Source of the DNA: Mitsuokella multacida DSM 20544
Lineage (GTDB): Bacteria; Bacillota; Negativicutes; Selenomonadales; Selenomonadaceae
Reading direction: 5' to 3'
DNA: 64,000 bases
Assembly: GCF_000155955.1 (NCBI RefSeq)
Contig: NZ_GG697142.2
Location: forward strand, 157,646-221,645
A program made the translations under genes and the position numbers. Shown in pieces: positions 43,517 to 54,175 of the stretch; position 1 is the stretch's first letter, and each line of letters opens with the position of its first letter. The notes below the pieces were generated by a model that was not told the DNA's origin, searched no databases, and saw only the letters and a list, made by a program, of their open reading frames with translations.

Positions 43517-43534
43517 CTATCTTATCTGCAAAGA

Positions 43535-43801
43535 TTATTTAGCCAGTGCGTTGACCTTGCGAGCCAGACGGGACTTTTTGCGGGCAGCAGCGTTCTTGTG
43601 ATAAACCTTGTTTGCAGCGGCCTGGTCGATCGTCTTGCATGCAACCGTAAGGAGGGATTTCGCTTCATCAGCGTTTCCAGCCTCAACAGCATCGAGGACA
43701 CGGCGGGAAGCAGTGCGTACACGGGACTTCTCGGCAGCGTTCTTTGCATGGCGCTTAGCGTCGGATTTCACACTCAGGATAGATGCTTTGATATTCGGCA
43801 A
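43535..43801 (-). CDS. rpsT: Ribosomal protein S20
   Basis: An 88-residue, very basic 30S subunit protein. It begins PNIKASILSVKSDAKRHAKNAAEKSRVRT and ends ARKKSRLARKVNALAK, the standard S20 pattern. The TTG at 43801-43799 is the start: the family begins at this residue and GGGGGTG is 6 bases upstream. GTG 43810 overlaps that ribosome-binding site. It is divergent from lepA, a common neighbourhood in Firmicutes. Confidence 0.95.
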   Translation of the reverse strand: MPNIKASILSVKSDAKRHAKNAAEKSRVRTASRRVLDAVEAGNADEAKSLLTVACKTIDQAAANKVYHKNAAARKKSRLARKVNALAK

Positions 43802-43837
43802 GTAGTTCACCCCCTTAATTAATGTCGTTACCTAAGT

Positions 43838-43866
43838 ATAATATCATGGGTCAAATGAAAAAGCAA
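43838..43866 (-). promoter_or_regulatory. Probable rpsT promoter
   Basis: On the minus strand TTGCTT (43866-43861), 17 bases, TATTAT (43843-43838). Confidence 0.6.
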
Positions 43867-43883
43867 CTATTTCTTTCCATTTC

Positions 43884-43913
43884 TTGCAAGCAGAGCGAGG
43901 GCAATGATATAAT
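43884..43913 (+). promoter_or_regulatory. Promoter of lepA-hemW
   Basis: TTGCAA (43884-43889), 18 bases, TATAAT (43908-43913) with an extended -10 TG at 43905-43906. Confidence 0.7.
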
Positions 43914-43991
43914 GAAAGAAATTTTTGGGGAGTGTACAGCAGCTGCCGAAGCGGCAGCGAGCTGATCCTATATGATATTGAGGAGTAGATT

Positions 43992-45788
<1,797 letters not shown>

Positions 45789-45798
45789 TGGGGGATGC

Positions 45799-46950
45799 AT
45801 GATGAGAAAACAGCAATGGGGCCTCTACATCCACATCCCGTTTTGCCGCCAGAAGTGTTTCTACTGCGACTTCCCGTCCTTCGCGGGGCGGGAGCGCTAT
45901 GAGGCAGACTATACGGACGCCCTGTGCCGCGAGCTCGCGGTGCAGGGCGTCCTTTATCGGGAGAAGTGGGGCAGCCCTCGGACCATCTACATGGGCGGCG
46001 GCACGCCGAGCCTGCTGCCGACAGGACTGCTCGAGAAGATCCTGCAGGCCATCGCCGATGTGTTCGGCGATGCGGCGGACCGGGAGTTCACGGTGGAGTG
46101 CAACCCGGGGACGGTCGACGCGGCGAAGCTCAGGGCTCTGCGCGCGGGCGGCGTCAACCGACTCTCGTTCGGCGTGCAGACCTTTGACGATACTCTGCTC
46201 AAGAAGATCGGACGCATCCACACGGGAGCGCAGGCGCGAGAGGCGATGGCCCTTGCGCGCGCGGCAGGCTTCCAGAATGTCAGCATGGACCTCATCTACG
46301 GCCTGCCGGGCGAGAGCCTTGCAGATCTCGAGCGGGACCTTGAAGCGATGGTCGCCTTAGAGCCGGAGCATATCTCCATCTACGGCCTGCAGCTCGAAGA
46401 AGGCACGGCTTTCGCGAAGATGCAGGAGATGGGCAGGCTCGCACTGCCCGACGAAGATACCGTCGAGCGCATGTACGACACGATGACCGCGTTCCTGCCG
46501 GCGCACGGCTACGCGCGCTACGAGATCTCGAACTTTGCCAAGCCGGGCTTTGAGAGCTGCCACAATCTCTCGTACTGGCAGGATGTGTCCTACCTCGGTG
46601 TCGGTGCGGCGGCGCATTCGTACCTCGAGGGACAGCGGTATGAGAACGTGCGGGAGATTCCCGCCTACATCGAGGGCATCCGCACGGGGAAGGGCGTGCG
46701 GCGGCAGGAAGAGGCGATGACGCGCGAGATCGCCATGGAGGAATTCGCCTTTCTCGCCCTGCGCACGGCGTGCGGCATCGACAGGGCGCGCTTCGAGCGG
46801 CGGTTCGGCATGCCGCTCGAAGCCGTCTACGCCGGTGCCATCGCCAAGCTCAAGCGCCAGGGCCTTCTCGAAGCGGATGAAGCAGGCGTCCATCTGACGC
46901 CGCTCGGCATGAAGTACGGCAATATGGCCTTCGAGGAATTCCTGCTCTGA
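45799..46950 (+). CDS. hemW: Radical SAM heme chaperone HemW
   Basis: A 383-residue cytosolic protein. It opens WGLYIHIPFCRQKCFYCDFPS, whose CxxxCxxC binds the radical-SAM iron-sulfur cluster. YMGGGTPSLLP, ECNPGT, GVNRLSFGVQTFDD and DLIYGLPGESLADLERDLE follow, with a C-terminal HemN domain. HemW lacks true coproporphyrinogen oxidase activity and delivers heme to proteins. ATG 45799 and ATG 45802 are adjacent; either gives the family start. It is in one unit with lepA. Confidence 0.93.
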   Translation: MMRKQQWGLYIHIPFCRQKCFYCDFPSFAGRERYEADYTDALCRELAVQGVLYREKWGSPRTIYMGGGTPSLLPTGLLEKILQAIADVFGDAADREFTVECNPGTVDAAKLRALRAGGVNRLSFGVQTFDDTLLKKIGRIHTGAQAREAMALARAAGFQNVSMDLIYGLPGESLADLERDLEAMVALEPEHISIYGLQLEEGTAFAKMQEMGRLALPDEDTVERMYDTMTAFLPAHGYARYEISNFAKPGFESCHNLSYWQDVSYLGVGAAAHSYLEGQRYENVREIPAYIEGIRTGKGVRRQEEAMTREIAMEEFAFLALRTACGIDRARFERRFGMPLEAVYAGAIAKLKRQGLLEADEAGVHLTPLGMKYGNMAFEEFLL

Positions 46951-46954
46951 CTTT

Positions 46955-46970
46955 TGTGATGCGGGTCACG
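46955..46970. promoter_or_regulatory. Possible CRP/FNR-family site
   Basis: TGTGA-N6-TCACG, one base from the perfect CRP dyad, 55 bases before the DUF488 gene start. The spacing is canonical. No regulator of that family is in the window. Confidence 0.4.
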
Positions 46971-47024
46971 GAATCTTTCGCGGGCAGATGGTAAGGTAGA
47001 GGCAAAGAAAGGAAGCGCATACTC

Positions 47025-47390
47025 ATGCATGAAATCCATCTTAAGCGCGTCTATGAAGCGGCAGAGCCCAGCGATGGCGTGCGCGTGCTCGTCGACCGCC
47101 TCTGGCCGCGCGGCATCCGCAAGGCCGACCTGCCCTACGATGTCTGGGCCAAGGAGGTCACGCCGTCAAGTGAATTGCGGACGCTCTACCACCGCGGCGA
47201 GATGCCCTTTGCCGGCTTCCGCGAGGGGTACGCCGAAGAACTGGAAGCGAGCGAAGGCGCAGCGGCCTTTGCCGAGCGCTGCCGGGAATGGCTCAAGACG
47301 CAGAACGTGACACTGCTCTATGCTGCGAAGAACCAGCAGGAGAACCACGCACTTGTCCTCGCCGCCTGGCTGCGCCAGAAGATCGGTTGA
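47025..47390 (+). CDS. DUF488 family protein (YeaO-like)
   Basis: A 121-residue soluble protein. The family pattern is clear: IHLKRVYEAAEPSDGVRVLVDRLWPRGI at the start, then WAKEVTPSSELRTLYHR and TLLYAAKNQQENHALVLAAWL at the end. Members are widespread and uncharacterised; some genes respond to metal or oxidative stress in other species. ATG 47025 is preceded by AAAGGAAGCG. It lies 50 bases before the glutaredoxin-like gene, so the two may be co-transcribed. Confidence 0.85.
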   Translation: MHEIHLKRVYEAAEPSDGVRVLVDRLWPRGIRKADLPYDVWAKEVTPSSELRTLYHRGEMPFAGFREGYAEELEASEGAAAFAERCREWLKTQNVTLLYAAKNQQENHALVLAAWLRQKIG

Positions 47391-47439
47391 ACAAGACAGA
47401 GAAGTTGAGTATAGAAGTAAGATAGAGAGGAAGATTTCT

Positions 47440-47721
47440 ATGAAGAAGATCACCATGATCAAGATGCAGGGCTGCCCGTACTGCGCAAAGGCCGCAGAGG
47501 CCATCGAAGAGCTGCGCGCTGAGCAGCCGGCGTATGCAGGTATCGAGGTCGAGATCATCGACGAGAATGAGCAGCCGGAGCTCGCCAAGGCGTATGCCCA
47601 GGACTACTACTACGTGCCGAGCCTCTTCATCGAGGGCCGCAAGGTCTACGAGGCGCAGCCGGGTGATACCTACGACACGATCAAGGCTGCTGTCGCGAGC
47701 GCCTTTGAAGAGGCGAAGTGA
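47440..47721 (+). CDS. Glutaredoxin/thioredoxin-like protein with CPYC active site
   Basis: A 93-residue redox protein. The active site CPYC is at residues 12-15 (MIKMQGCPYCAKA), and the cis-Pro loop is YYVPSLFIEGRKVYE. It may use glutathione or another thiol; the YVPSLFI form is seen in small glutaredoxin-like proteins of anaerobes. ATG 47440 has AGAGAGGAAG upstream and is the first family residue. It follows the DUF488 gene and ends at a terminator before the heat-shock operon. Confidence 0.92.
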   Translation: MKKITMIKMQGCPYCAKAAEAIEELRAEQPAYAGIEVEIIDENEQPELAKAYAQDYYYVPSLFIEGRKVYEAQPGDTYDTIKAAVASAFEEAK

Positions 47722-47737
47722 CTGCACGCGATGCGGG

Positions 47738-47763
47738 AGACTGCCGATTGGCAGTCTTTTTTC
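47738..47763 (+). terminator. Terminator before the heat-shock operon
   Basis: GACTGCC and GGCAGTC around GATT, followed by six T. Confidence 0.9.
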
Positions 47764-47791
47764 ATTTGCGGGAGAAAAGTCGAAAATAATT

Positions 47792-47822
47792 TTGACTTTT
47801 TGACTTTTAGGTGTTGACTTTT
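47792..47822. repeat. Three copies of TTGACTTTT
   Basis: TTGACTTTT occurs at 47792-47800, 47800-47808 and 47814-47822. The third copy contains the -35 box of the hrcA promoter. Confidence 0.8.
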
Positions 47823-47842
47823 TGTTTTTTTCGGTGTATATT
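47814..47842 (+). promoter_or_regulatory. Promoter of hrcA-grpE-dnaK-dnaJ
   Basis: TTGACT (47814-47819), 17 bases, TATATT (47837-47842). The CIRCE operator begins 16 bases downstream, placing it over the start of the transcript. Confidence 0.85.
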
Positions 47843-47858
47843 CTTTATAGATTCAAAG

Positions 47859-47885
47859 TTAGCACTCGATACGATAGAGTGCTAA
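47859..47885. promoter_or_regulatory. CIRCE operator
   Basis: TTAGCACTC-N9-GAGTGCTAA: a perfect copy of the HrcA-binding inverted repeat, between promoter and hrcA. Confidence 0.98.
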
Positions 47886-47918
47886 CAGGGATGAAAACAG
47901 AAGGAAGGGGGCATGCAG

Positions 47919-48953
47919 ATGAAGGACGAACTCGATGCGCGCAAGAAACGCGTGCTGCAGGCTATCGTCGATGATTACATCGAGTCAGCTGAGCCGGTAG
48001 GCTCGCGGACGCTGGCCAGGAAGTATGACCTCGGCGTGAGTCCGGCAACCATCCGCAACGAGATGGCGGACCTCGAGATGCTAGGCTATCTCGAGCAGCT
48101 GCATACCTCTTCCGGACGCATCCCATCGTCGAAGGGATATCGCTTCTACGTAGACGGACTGATCCCCCCGAAGCCTGTGAGCGATGAGGAGAAAGAGCTC
48201 ATCAACCGCTGGTACAGGGCGCGCGTCAAGCGCATCGACGAGGTGTTCCAGGAGACGGCGCGCATCATCTCACAGGTGACGAAGAACGTCTCATTGGTCC
48301 TCGCGCCGCAGATGACGCAGGCTGCGTTCCGCTGCCTGCAGTTCCTGCCGCTCGACGACCGGCGCGTCATCACGGTGCTCATGACGGACGCAGGCTTCAT
48401 CGAGAACAAGATCCTCGAGATGCCGGACGGCGCCCGCTTCGAGGACTTCCAGCGCATGGCCAGCGTCATCAACAAGAATCTCGCCGGCCACACGCTCTCG
48501 ACCATCGACCATCCGGCACTCGCGAAGATACGCGATGAGATCCAGGATGAGCCGCTCTACGAGTCGGCTCTCGAAGTCATCAACCGCGCGCTCGATTCGG
48601 GCAAGCGGGAGCGCCTCTACCTCGGCGGTACGACGCAGATGCTCGAGCAGCCGGAGTTCCACGATGTGGAGAAGGTCAAGGAGACGCTGTTGGTGCTCGA
48701 GAAGGAAGAGCTCATGAAGGATGTACTGCACGCCCATATGGGGGACGGCCTCGAGGTCACGATTGGCCAGGAGAACGAGGACAGCCACTTCAAGGACAGC
48801 AGCATCATCACCGCGACATACCATCTCGATGGAGAGCTCTTGGGCACGATCGCAGTGCTCGGACCGACGCGCATGGAATACGCGAAGGCCATGAGCCTGC
48901 TCGAATACATGAATTCCAATCTGACTGAAGTCATCAAGCGGTTCCACTGGTAG
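47919..48953 (+). CDS. hrcA: Heat-inducible transcription repressor HrcA
   Basis: A 344-residue repressor that binds CIRCE at normal temperature and depends on GroEL to fold. The N-terminal winged helix is visible as DYIESAEPVGSRTLARKYDLGVSPATIRNEMADLEMLGYLEQLHTSSGRIPSSKGYR. The C-terminal domain ends AIVGPTRMEY-like as IAVLGPTRMEYAKAMSLLEY. ATG 47919 is preferred because AAGGAAGGGGG is spaced 8 bases upstream; ATG 47913 would add two residues. It is the first gene of the operon it represses. Confidence 0.96.
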   Translation: MKDELDARKKRVLQAIVDDYIESAEPVGSRTLARKYDLGVSPATIRNEMADLEMLGYLEQLHTSSGRIPSSKGYRFYVDGLIPPKPVSDEEKELINRWYRARVKRIDEVFQETARIISQVTKNVSLVLAPQMTQAAFRCLQFLPLDDRRVITVLMTDAGFIENKILEMPDGARFEDFQRMASVINKNLAGHTLSTIDHPALAKIRDEIQDEPLYESALEVINRALDSGKRERLYLGGTTQMLEQPEFHDVEKVKETLLVLEKEELMKDVLHAHMGDGLEVTIGQENEDSHFKDSSIITATYHLDGELLGTIAVLGPTRMEYAKAMSLLEYMNSNLTEVIKRFHW

Positions 48954-48993
48954 AGCCGCAGGGTTCCCGGAATTGAGTGAAGAGGTGATCATT

Positions 48994-49620
48994 TTGCCAT
49001 CATTTATCAAAGATGAAATGAAGAAGAAGGATGAGCAGAAGCTGGAGGAGATGCAGCAGGAAATCGACGAGGCGGAAGCCGCGCAGGAAGATGCTGCCGA
49101 GGGCTCCGAGGAGGAAGCGCCGGAGGAAGCCGCCAGCGAGGCAGCTGCCATGCAGGAAGAGATCGAGGCTCTCAAGGGCCAGGTCGAGAAGCTCACGGGT
49201 GACCTTCAGGAAAAGAAGGACCGCCTGCTGCGCCTCCAGGCAGATTTTGACAACTTCCGCCGCCGCTCGGCGAAGGAACGCGAAGAGATTTCTGCCGTCG
49301 TCACGCAGAATTTCTGCAAGGACATGCTGCCGCTGCTCGACAACTTCGAGCGCGCCATGGCGGCCGAGACAAAGGATGTGGAGGCCTTCCAGAAGGGCGT
49401 CGAGATGATCTTCACGCAGTTCCAGGAAGTCCTCAAGAAGAACGGCCTCGAGCAGATCGAAGCCGTCGGCCAGAAGTTCGATCCGAACTTCCATCAGGCC
49501 GTCATGCGGGTCGAAGACCCCGAAAAAGAAGACGACACGGTCGCCCAGGAGCTCCAGAAGGGCTACATGGTCAAGGGCCGCGTCATCCGTCCAAGCATGG
49601 TCCAGGTCGTCTCCAACTGA
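48994..49620 (+). CDS. grpE: Nucleotide exchange factor GrpE
   Basis: A 208-residue co-chaperone that releases ADP from DnaK. A long acidic coiled coil (about residues 10-90) precedes the head domain. The conserved patches are RLLRLQADFDNFRRRSAKEREE and FDPNFHQAVMRVEDPEKEDDTVAQELQKGYMVKGRVIRPSMVQV. TTG 48994 is the probable start, with AGAGGTGAT 5 bases upstream; TTG 48973 has no good ribosome-binding site. It lies between hrcA and dnaK in the operon. Confidence 0.94.
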   Translation: MPSFIKDEMKKKDEQKLEEMQQEIDEAEAAQEDAAEGSEEEAPEEAASEAAAMQEEIEALKGQVEKLTGDLQEKKDRLLRLQADFDNFRRRSAKEREEISAVVTQNFCKDMLPLLDNFERAMAAETKDVEAFQKGVEMIFTQFQEVLKKNGLEQIEAVGQKFDPNFHQAVMRVEDPEKEDDTVAQELQKGYMVKGRVIRPSMVQVVSN

Positions 49621-49681
49621 GCGGCCTGATCAATAACATAGATGATTCAAGTTTTTACATACAGTTTAGGAGGATGTTACC

Positions 49682-51532
49682 ATGTCTAAAGTAATTGGTA
49701 TCGATTTAGGTACGACGAACTCCGTCGTATCCGTCATGGAAGGTGGCGAACCGACCGTCATCACGAACCCGGAAGGCAGCCGCATCACGCCGTCTGTCGT
49801 CGGCTTCACGAAGGATGGTCAGCGCCTCGTCGGCCAGCTGGCAAAGCGCCAGGCTGTGTCGAACCCGGACCGCACGATCTCGTCCATCAAGCGCCACATG
49901 GGCGACCCGAACTACAAGGTCACGATTGATGGCAAGGACTACACGCCGCAGGAAATCTCGGCCATGATCCTGCAGAAGCTCAAGGGCGATGCAGAAGCAT
50001 ACCTCGGTGAGACGGTCACGCAGGCCGTTATCACGGTCCCGGCTTACTTCAACGACAGCCAGCGCCAGGCAACGAAAGACGCCGGCAAGATTGCAGGCCT
50101 CGATGTCCTGCGCATCGTCAACGAGCCGACGGCAGCAGCGCTTGCCTACGGCCTCGACAAGGACAAGGATGAGACGATCCTCGTCTTCGACCTCGGCGGT
50201 GGCACGTTCGATGTCTCGATTCTCGAGCTCTCGGAAGGCACGTTCGAAGTCCAGGCCACGAATGGCGATACGCACCTCGGCGGCGATGACTTCGACCAGA
50301 AGATCATCGACTGGATGGTCGGCGAATTCAAGCAGGAGAACGGCATCGACCTCTCGCAGGACAAGATGGCTGCCCAGCGCCTCAAGGAAGCTGCTGAGAA
50401 GGCCAAGATCGAGCTCTCGAGCATGACGCAGACGAACATCAACCTGCCGTTCATCACGGCAGACGCCTCGGGCCCGAAGCACCTCGACCTCACGCTGACG
50501 CGCGCAAAGTTCAATGAGCTCACGAGCGACCTCGTCGAGCGCACGATGGGCCCGACGCGCAAGGCCATGGCCGATGCAGACCTCACGGCTGACGACATCG
50601 ACAAGATCATCCTCGTCGGCGGTTCGTCCCGTATCCCGGCTGTCCAGGATGCTATCCGCAATATCCTGCACAAGGAGCCGTCGAAGGGCGTCAACCCGGA
50701 TGAGTGCGTATCCGTTGGTGCTGCCATCCAGGGCGGTGTCCTCGTCGGTGAAGTCAAGGACGTCCTGCTCCTCGATGTCACGCCGCTTTCCCTCGGTATC
50801 GAGACGCTCGGCGGTGTCTGCACGAAGATCATCGAGCGCAATACGACGATCCCGACGCACAAGAGCCAGATCTTCTCGACGGCTGCCGATAACCAGCCGT
50901 CCGTCGATATCCACGTCCTGCAGGGCGAGCGCGAGATGGCTGCCGGCAACAAGACGCTCGGCCGCTTCGAACTCACGGATATCCCGCCGGCTCCGCGTGG
51001 AGTACCTAAGATTGAAGTTTCCTTCGATATCGATGCCAACGGCATCGTGCATGTCTCCGCTAAGGACCTCGGCACGGGCAAAGAGCAGAAGATCACGATC
51101 CAGTCGGACAGCGGCATGAGCAAGGAAGACATCGACCGCATGGTCAATGAAGCCAAGGCTCATGAGGCAGAAGACAAGAAGCAGAAGGAAGCCATCGACG
51201 CGAAGAACAACGCCGACAATCTGGTCTACCAGGCTGAGAAGACGATCAAAGAGCTCGGCGACAAGGCAGATGCCGGCAAGGTATCGGAAGTCAAGGCTGC
51301 TTGCGAGAAGGTCAAAGAGGCCATCAAGAGCAACGATACGGAAGCCATCAAGAAGGCAACCGAAGCGCTGCAGAAGCCGCTCTACGAGCTCAGCGCCGCT
51401 GCTTATCAGCAGGCACAGGCTTCTGGTGCGCAGGCTGGCGGCGAGAACGCCCAGGGCGCTCAGCAGCAGAAGAAAGACGATGATGATGTCGTCGATGCGG
51501 ACTACACGGAAGTCAAAGACGACAAGAAATAA
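49682..51532 (+). CDS. dnaK: Chaperone DnaK (Hsp70)
   Basis: A 616-residue Hsp70. The ATPase domain (about 1-380) opens [21 protein letters not shown] and contains [30 protein letters not shown] and [11 protein letters not shown]. The substrate-binding domain includes [15 protein letters not shown]. The helical lid ends in a Gln/Ala-rich tail and [17 protein letters not shown]. It lacks the N-terminal-domain insertion typical of proteobacterial DnaK, as in Firmicutes. ATG 49682 has TAGGAGGATG upstream. A hairpin separates it from dnaJ. Confidence 0.98.
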   Translation: MSKVIGIDLGTTNSVVSVMEGGEPTVITNPEGSRITPSVVGFTKDGQRLVGQLAKRQAVSNPDRTISSIKRHMGDPNYKVTIDGKDYTPQEISAMILQKLKGDAEAYLGETVTQAVITVPAYFNDSQRQATKDAGKIAGLDVLRIVNEPTAAALAYGLDKDKDETILVFDLGGGTFDVSILELSEGTFEVQATNGDTHLGGDDFDQKIIDWMVGEFKQENGIDLSQDKMAAQRLKEAAEKAKIELSSMTQTNINLPFITADASGPKHLDLTLTRAKFNELTSDLVERTMGPTRKAMADADLTADDIDKIILVGGSSRIPAVQDAIRNILHKEPSKGVNPDECVSVGAAIQGGVLVGEVKDVLLLDVTPLSLGIETLGGVCTKIIERNTTIPTHKSQIFSTAADNQPSVDIHVLQGEREMAAGNKTLGRFELTDIPPAPRGVPKIEVSFDIDANGIVHVSAKDLGTGKEQKITIQSDSGMSKEDIDRMVNEAKAHEAEDKKQKEAIDAKNNADNLVYQAEKTIKELGDKADAGKVSEVKAACEKVKEAIKSNDTEAIKKATEALQKPLYELSAAAYQQAQASGAQAGGENAQGAQQQKKDDDDVVDADYTEVKDDKK

Positions 51533-51551
51533 GCAGATGATGGATTGAAGG

Positions 51552-51605
51552 TTGGGAGCTATGGGGGACCGCTTGGCGGCTCCCTCAAGACTCCCAATTT
51601 TTCTG
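51552..51605 (+). terminator. Hairpin between dnaK and dnaJ, probable attenuating terminator
   Basis: TTGGGAG and CTCCCAA form the outer stem, with an inner GGGG...CTCCC stem, followed by TTTTTC just before dnaJ. It would lower dnaJ expression relative to dnaK. Confidence 0.6.
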
Positions 51606-51620
51606 TAAGGATGGTGCAAC

Positions 51621-52796
51621 GTGAGCGAAAAACGCGATTATTATGAAGTGCTGGGCGTTGACAAGAGCGCGGATGAAAAGGAGATCAAGCGTGCCTATAA
51701 GAAGCTGGCCCGCAAGTATCATCCAGACCTCAATCCGGACAACCCGAAAGAGGCAGAGGAGAAGTTCAAGGAGATCAATGAAGCCTACGATGTCCTGAAG
51801 GATCCGAAGAAACGCGCGCAGTACGACCAGTTCGGTGCAGGAGCTTTTGACGGCACGGGCGGCTTTAGTGGCGCCGGTGCTGGCGGCTTCGGTGGTTTCA
51901 GTGATTTCGGCGGCTTCGGCGGAGGTGCCGGCGGCGAGGGCTTTGGCGATATCTTCGACATGTTCTTCGGCGGTGCCGGTGCCCGCCATGCGCGTCAGCC
52001 GGGCCCGGAGCGCGGCAATGACCTGCGCTACGACCTCTCCATCACCTTTGAGGAGGCTGCTTTCGGCAAGACGGTGGAGCTCGAGGTGCCGCGTACGGTC
52101 GAGTGCACGACCTGCCATGGCTCGGGCGCTGCTCCGGGGACGAGCCCAGAGACCTGCCCGCACTGCCACGGCACGGGCCAGCAGCAGGTCGTGCGCAACA
52201 CGGCCTTTGGCCGCATGATGAGCACGCAGACCTGCCAGCATTGCCACGGCACGGGCAAGATTGTCAAGACGCCGTGCAAGGACTGCCACGGCACGGGCCG
52301 CAAGCGCGAGACCTCGAAGGTCACGGTCAAGATCCCGAAGGGCGTCGACCAAGGGTCGCGCGTCCGCCTGTCGGGTGCCGGCGAGGCGGGCCGCAATGGC
52401 GGCGGCTACGGCGACCTCTACGTCTACATCTTCGTCAAGCCGCACAAGCTCTACACGCGGCAGGGCAATGATGTCATCGTCGAAGTGCCGATCACCTTCG
52501 TACAGGCCGCACTCGGTGGCTCGGTGCAGGTGCCGACACTTGACGGCCCCGTCGATCTCAAGATCCCGGCTGGCATCCAGTCGGGCAAGGTCCTGCGCAT
52601 CCGTAACCACGGCATCCCATTCCTGCGTGGTTCGGGACGCGGCGACGAGCTCGTCCACATCAAGGTGCTGACGCCGCAAAACCTCTCTGCACGCCAGAAA
52701 GAACTCCTGCGCGAGTTTGGCGAGATCAGCGGCGACAAGGTCAATCCGGAGCAGAAGAGCTTTCTCGACGACCTCAAGCGCTTCTTCAAGAAATAA
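51621..52796 (+). CDS. dnaJ: Chaperone DnaJ (Hsp40)
   Basis: A 391-residue type I Hsp40 that brings substrates to DnaK and stimulates its ATPase. The J domain (residues 1-70) has the HPD triad in [10 protein letters not shown] Gly/Phe-rich region runs from about 75 to 125. Four zinc repeats follow ([32 protein letters not shown]), then the C-terminal substrate domains. GTG 51621 is the start, after GTAAGGATGG. Last gene of the CIRCE operon; a terminator follows. Confidence 0.97.
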   Translation: MSEKRDYYEVLGVDKSADEKEIKRAYKKLARKYHPDLNPDNPKEAEEKFKEINEAYDVLKDPKKRAQYDQFGAGAFDGTGGFSGAGAGGFGGFSDFGGFGGGAGGEGFGDIFDMFFGGAGARHARQPGPERGNDLRYDLSITFEEAAFGKTVELEVPRTVECTTCHGSGAAPGTSPETCPHCHGTGQQQVVRNTAFGRMMSTQTCQHCHGTGKIVKTPCKDCHGTGRKRETSKVTVKIPKGVDQGSRVRLSGAGEAGRNGGGYGDLYVYIFVKPHKLYTRQGNDVIVEVPITFVQAALGGSVQVPTLDGPVDLKIPAGIQSGKVLRIRNHGIPFLRGSGRGDELVHIKVLTPQNLSARQKELLREFGEISGDKVNPEQKSFLDDLKRFFKK

Positions 52797-52838
52797 AAAT
52801 ACGGCTTTGCGAAATCCATCGCAAAGCCGTATTTTTTT
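52796..52838. terminator. Bidirectional terminator between dnaJ and the MetE-like gene
   Basis: ACGGCTTTGCGA and TCGCAAAGCCGT pair around AATCCA, with an A-run before and seven T after. Confidence 0.95.
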
Positions 52839-52847
52839 GCCTGCTGC

Positions 52848-53972
52848 TCAGCCCCAGACTTCCTCGGCAATCTCCTTGACGAGGGCGAGTTTTGCCCACT
52901 GCTGCTCTTCCGTGAGCTTGTTGCCGATCTCGCAGGAGGCGAAGCCGCACTGCGGGCTCAGGTAGAGATTCTCGAGTGGCACGTACTTGGCTGCCTCGTG
53001 GATGCGGGCGATGATGGCTGCCTTATCCTCGAGCTCTGGACGCTTCGTCGTGATGAGGCCGAGCACGACCTTCTTGCCCGGTGTGACATCCTTGAGACAC
53101 GTAAAGCCGCCGGAGCGCTCGTCGTCGAACTCGAGGTAGTAGGCGTTGACGTTCTCGCGCGTGAAGAGCGGGTCGGCAATCGGGTCGTAGGCGCCGCTGG
53201 CGAAGTAGACGGAGTGATAGTTGCCGCGGCAAACGTGCGTGTTGATGACGAGGTCGTCGGGGCTTCCCTCGATGGCCAGGTTGTTGACCGTCACGAACTG
53301 CTCGGCGAGTTTCTTGAGGTCAGAGCCTTCGACGTAGGCGAATTTGCCGCCCTTCTTGCCGCCGGCGGCAAGCACGCCCCAGGTGCAGTCGTCGAACTGC
53401 AGGTTGCGGCAGCCTGCTGCGTAGAGGTCGCGGATGACCGTGCGGTAGCCCGCGGCGATGGCCTCGATGAGCGCCTCGTCCGTCGCGTAGACCTTGCGCG
53501 TGCGCTCGATGTTGTCGGGTAGGATCATCTGCTGGAAGAACTGGGCCGGCGCCGGGATCGTCTGCTTGGCGACGGTATTCTCGTCCTCGAGTGCGTGCAC
53601 GAACTTGAAGTGCTCGACAAACGGATGGTTCTCGGCGGAGAGCGGGCCCGTGAGCCAGGTGTCGTCGATCAGGGCCGGTTCGCCGTGGAAGCAGACGCCT
53701 TTGTCGGTCTTCTCATGTGCGATGCCCTGAAAGCCCCACATGAAGTCGAGGTGCCAGGTCGCGCGGCGGAACTCGCCGTCGGTGATGACGTGATAGCCGG
53801 CCGCCTTCTGCTTGGCGACGAGCTCGCGGATGCAGTCGTCTTCGACGGCCTTGAGCTCATCAGCGGAGATGGCCTGCTCAGAAAACTTCTGGCGCGCTTC
53901 CTTGAGCCTTGCGGGGCGCAGGAAACTGCCGACGTAATCGAAGCGGAACGGTGTGGAAAGATGTTTGCTCAT
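52848..53972 (-). CDS. MetE C-terminal-like (YxjG/YxjH family) methyltransferase
   Basis: A 374-residue soluble zinc enzyme related to the catalytic half of cobalamin-independent methionine synthase. It opens FRFDYVGSFLRPARLKEARQKF and contains ITDGEFRRATWHLDFMWGFQG and LQFDDCTWGVLA. The zinc ligands are in NTHVCRGNYHS (His and Cys) and SPQCGFAS (Cys). Bacillus relatives are under methionine control. The family usually methylates homocysteine, but the methyl donor is uncertain. Start ATG 53972 (minus strand) has CAGGAGGTC upstream. It is divergent from a LysR-type regulator with an operator between them. Confidence 0.9.
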   Translation of the reverse strand: MSKHLSTPFRFDYVGSFLRPARLKEARQKFSEQAISADELKAVEDDCIRELVAKQKAAGYHVITDGEFRRATWHLDFMWGFQGIAHEKTDKGVCFHGEPALIDDTWLTGPLSAENHPFVEHFKFVHALEDENTVAKQTIPAPAQFFQQMILPDNIERTRKVYATDEALIEAIAAGYRTVIRDLYAAGCRNLQFDDCTWGVLAAGGKKGGKFAYVEGSDLKKLAEQFVTVNNLAIEGSPDDLVINTHVCRGNYHSVYFASGAYDPIADPLFTRENVNAYYLEFDDERSGGFTCLKDVTPGKKVVLGLITTKRPELEDKAAIIARIHEAAKYVPLENLYLSPQCGFASCEIGNKLTEEQQWAKLALVKEIAEEVWG

Positions 53973-54040
53973 GATGATGACCTCCTGAATGTATACGAGA
54001 TGAATCCTTGTTTCTGTGGACCGAATCGGTTGATGGCTCT

Positions 54041-54068
54041 ACTTTACCGCAAAAGGCGTCCGTTGAAA
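54041..54068 (-). promoter_or_regulatory. Promoter of the MetE-like gene
   Basis: On the minus strand TTTCAA (54068-54063), 16 bases, TAAAGT (54046-54041). The LysR-type operator lies just upstream, as expected for activation. Confidence 0.55.
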
Positions 54069-54086
54069 AATATTTAAAACGGGCAC

Positions 54087-54113
54087 TTTGTCATAGATTC
54101 ACTCTATGGCAAA
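54087..54113. promoter_or_regulatory. LysR-type operator
   Basis: TTTGTCATAGA (54087-54097) and TCTATGGCAAA (54103-54113) form an 11-bp inverted repeat with one mismatch and a 5-base gap. It is centred about -60 to the MetE-like gene and overlaps the -35 of the regulator gene. Confidence 0.7.
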
Positions 54114-54135
54114 ATGAGATGCTCCGTGGTATGAT
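54107..54135 (+). promoter_or_regulatory. Probable promoter of the LysR regulator gene
   Basis: TGGCAA (54107-54112), 17 bases, TATGAT (54130-54135). The -35 overlaps the right arm of the operator, fitting autorepression. Confidence 0.5.
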
Positions 54136-54175
54136 GGAGTAGATGGATAAGATAACAAAGGGGGGCGAGAACAAG

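Noticed and set aside
53973-54175. SAM riboswitch (S-box) before the MetE-like gene, as in Bacillus yxjGH
   Set aside because: The leader is under 70 bases by the promoter I place, no S-box pattern is visible, and a LysR operator explains control.
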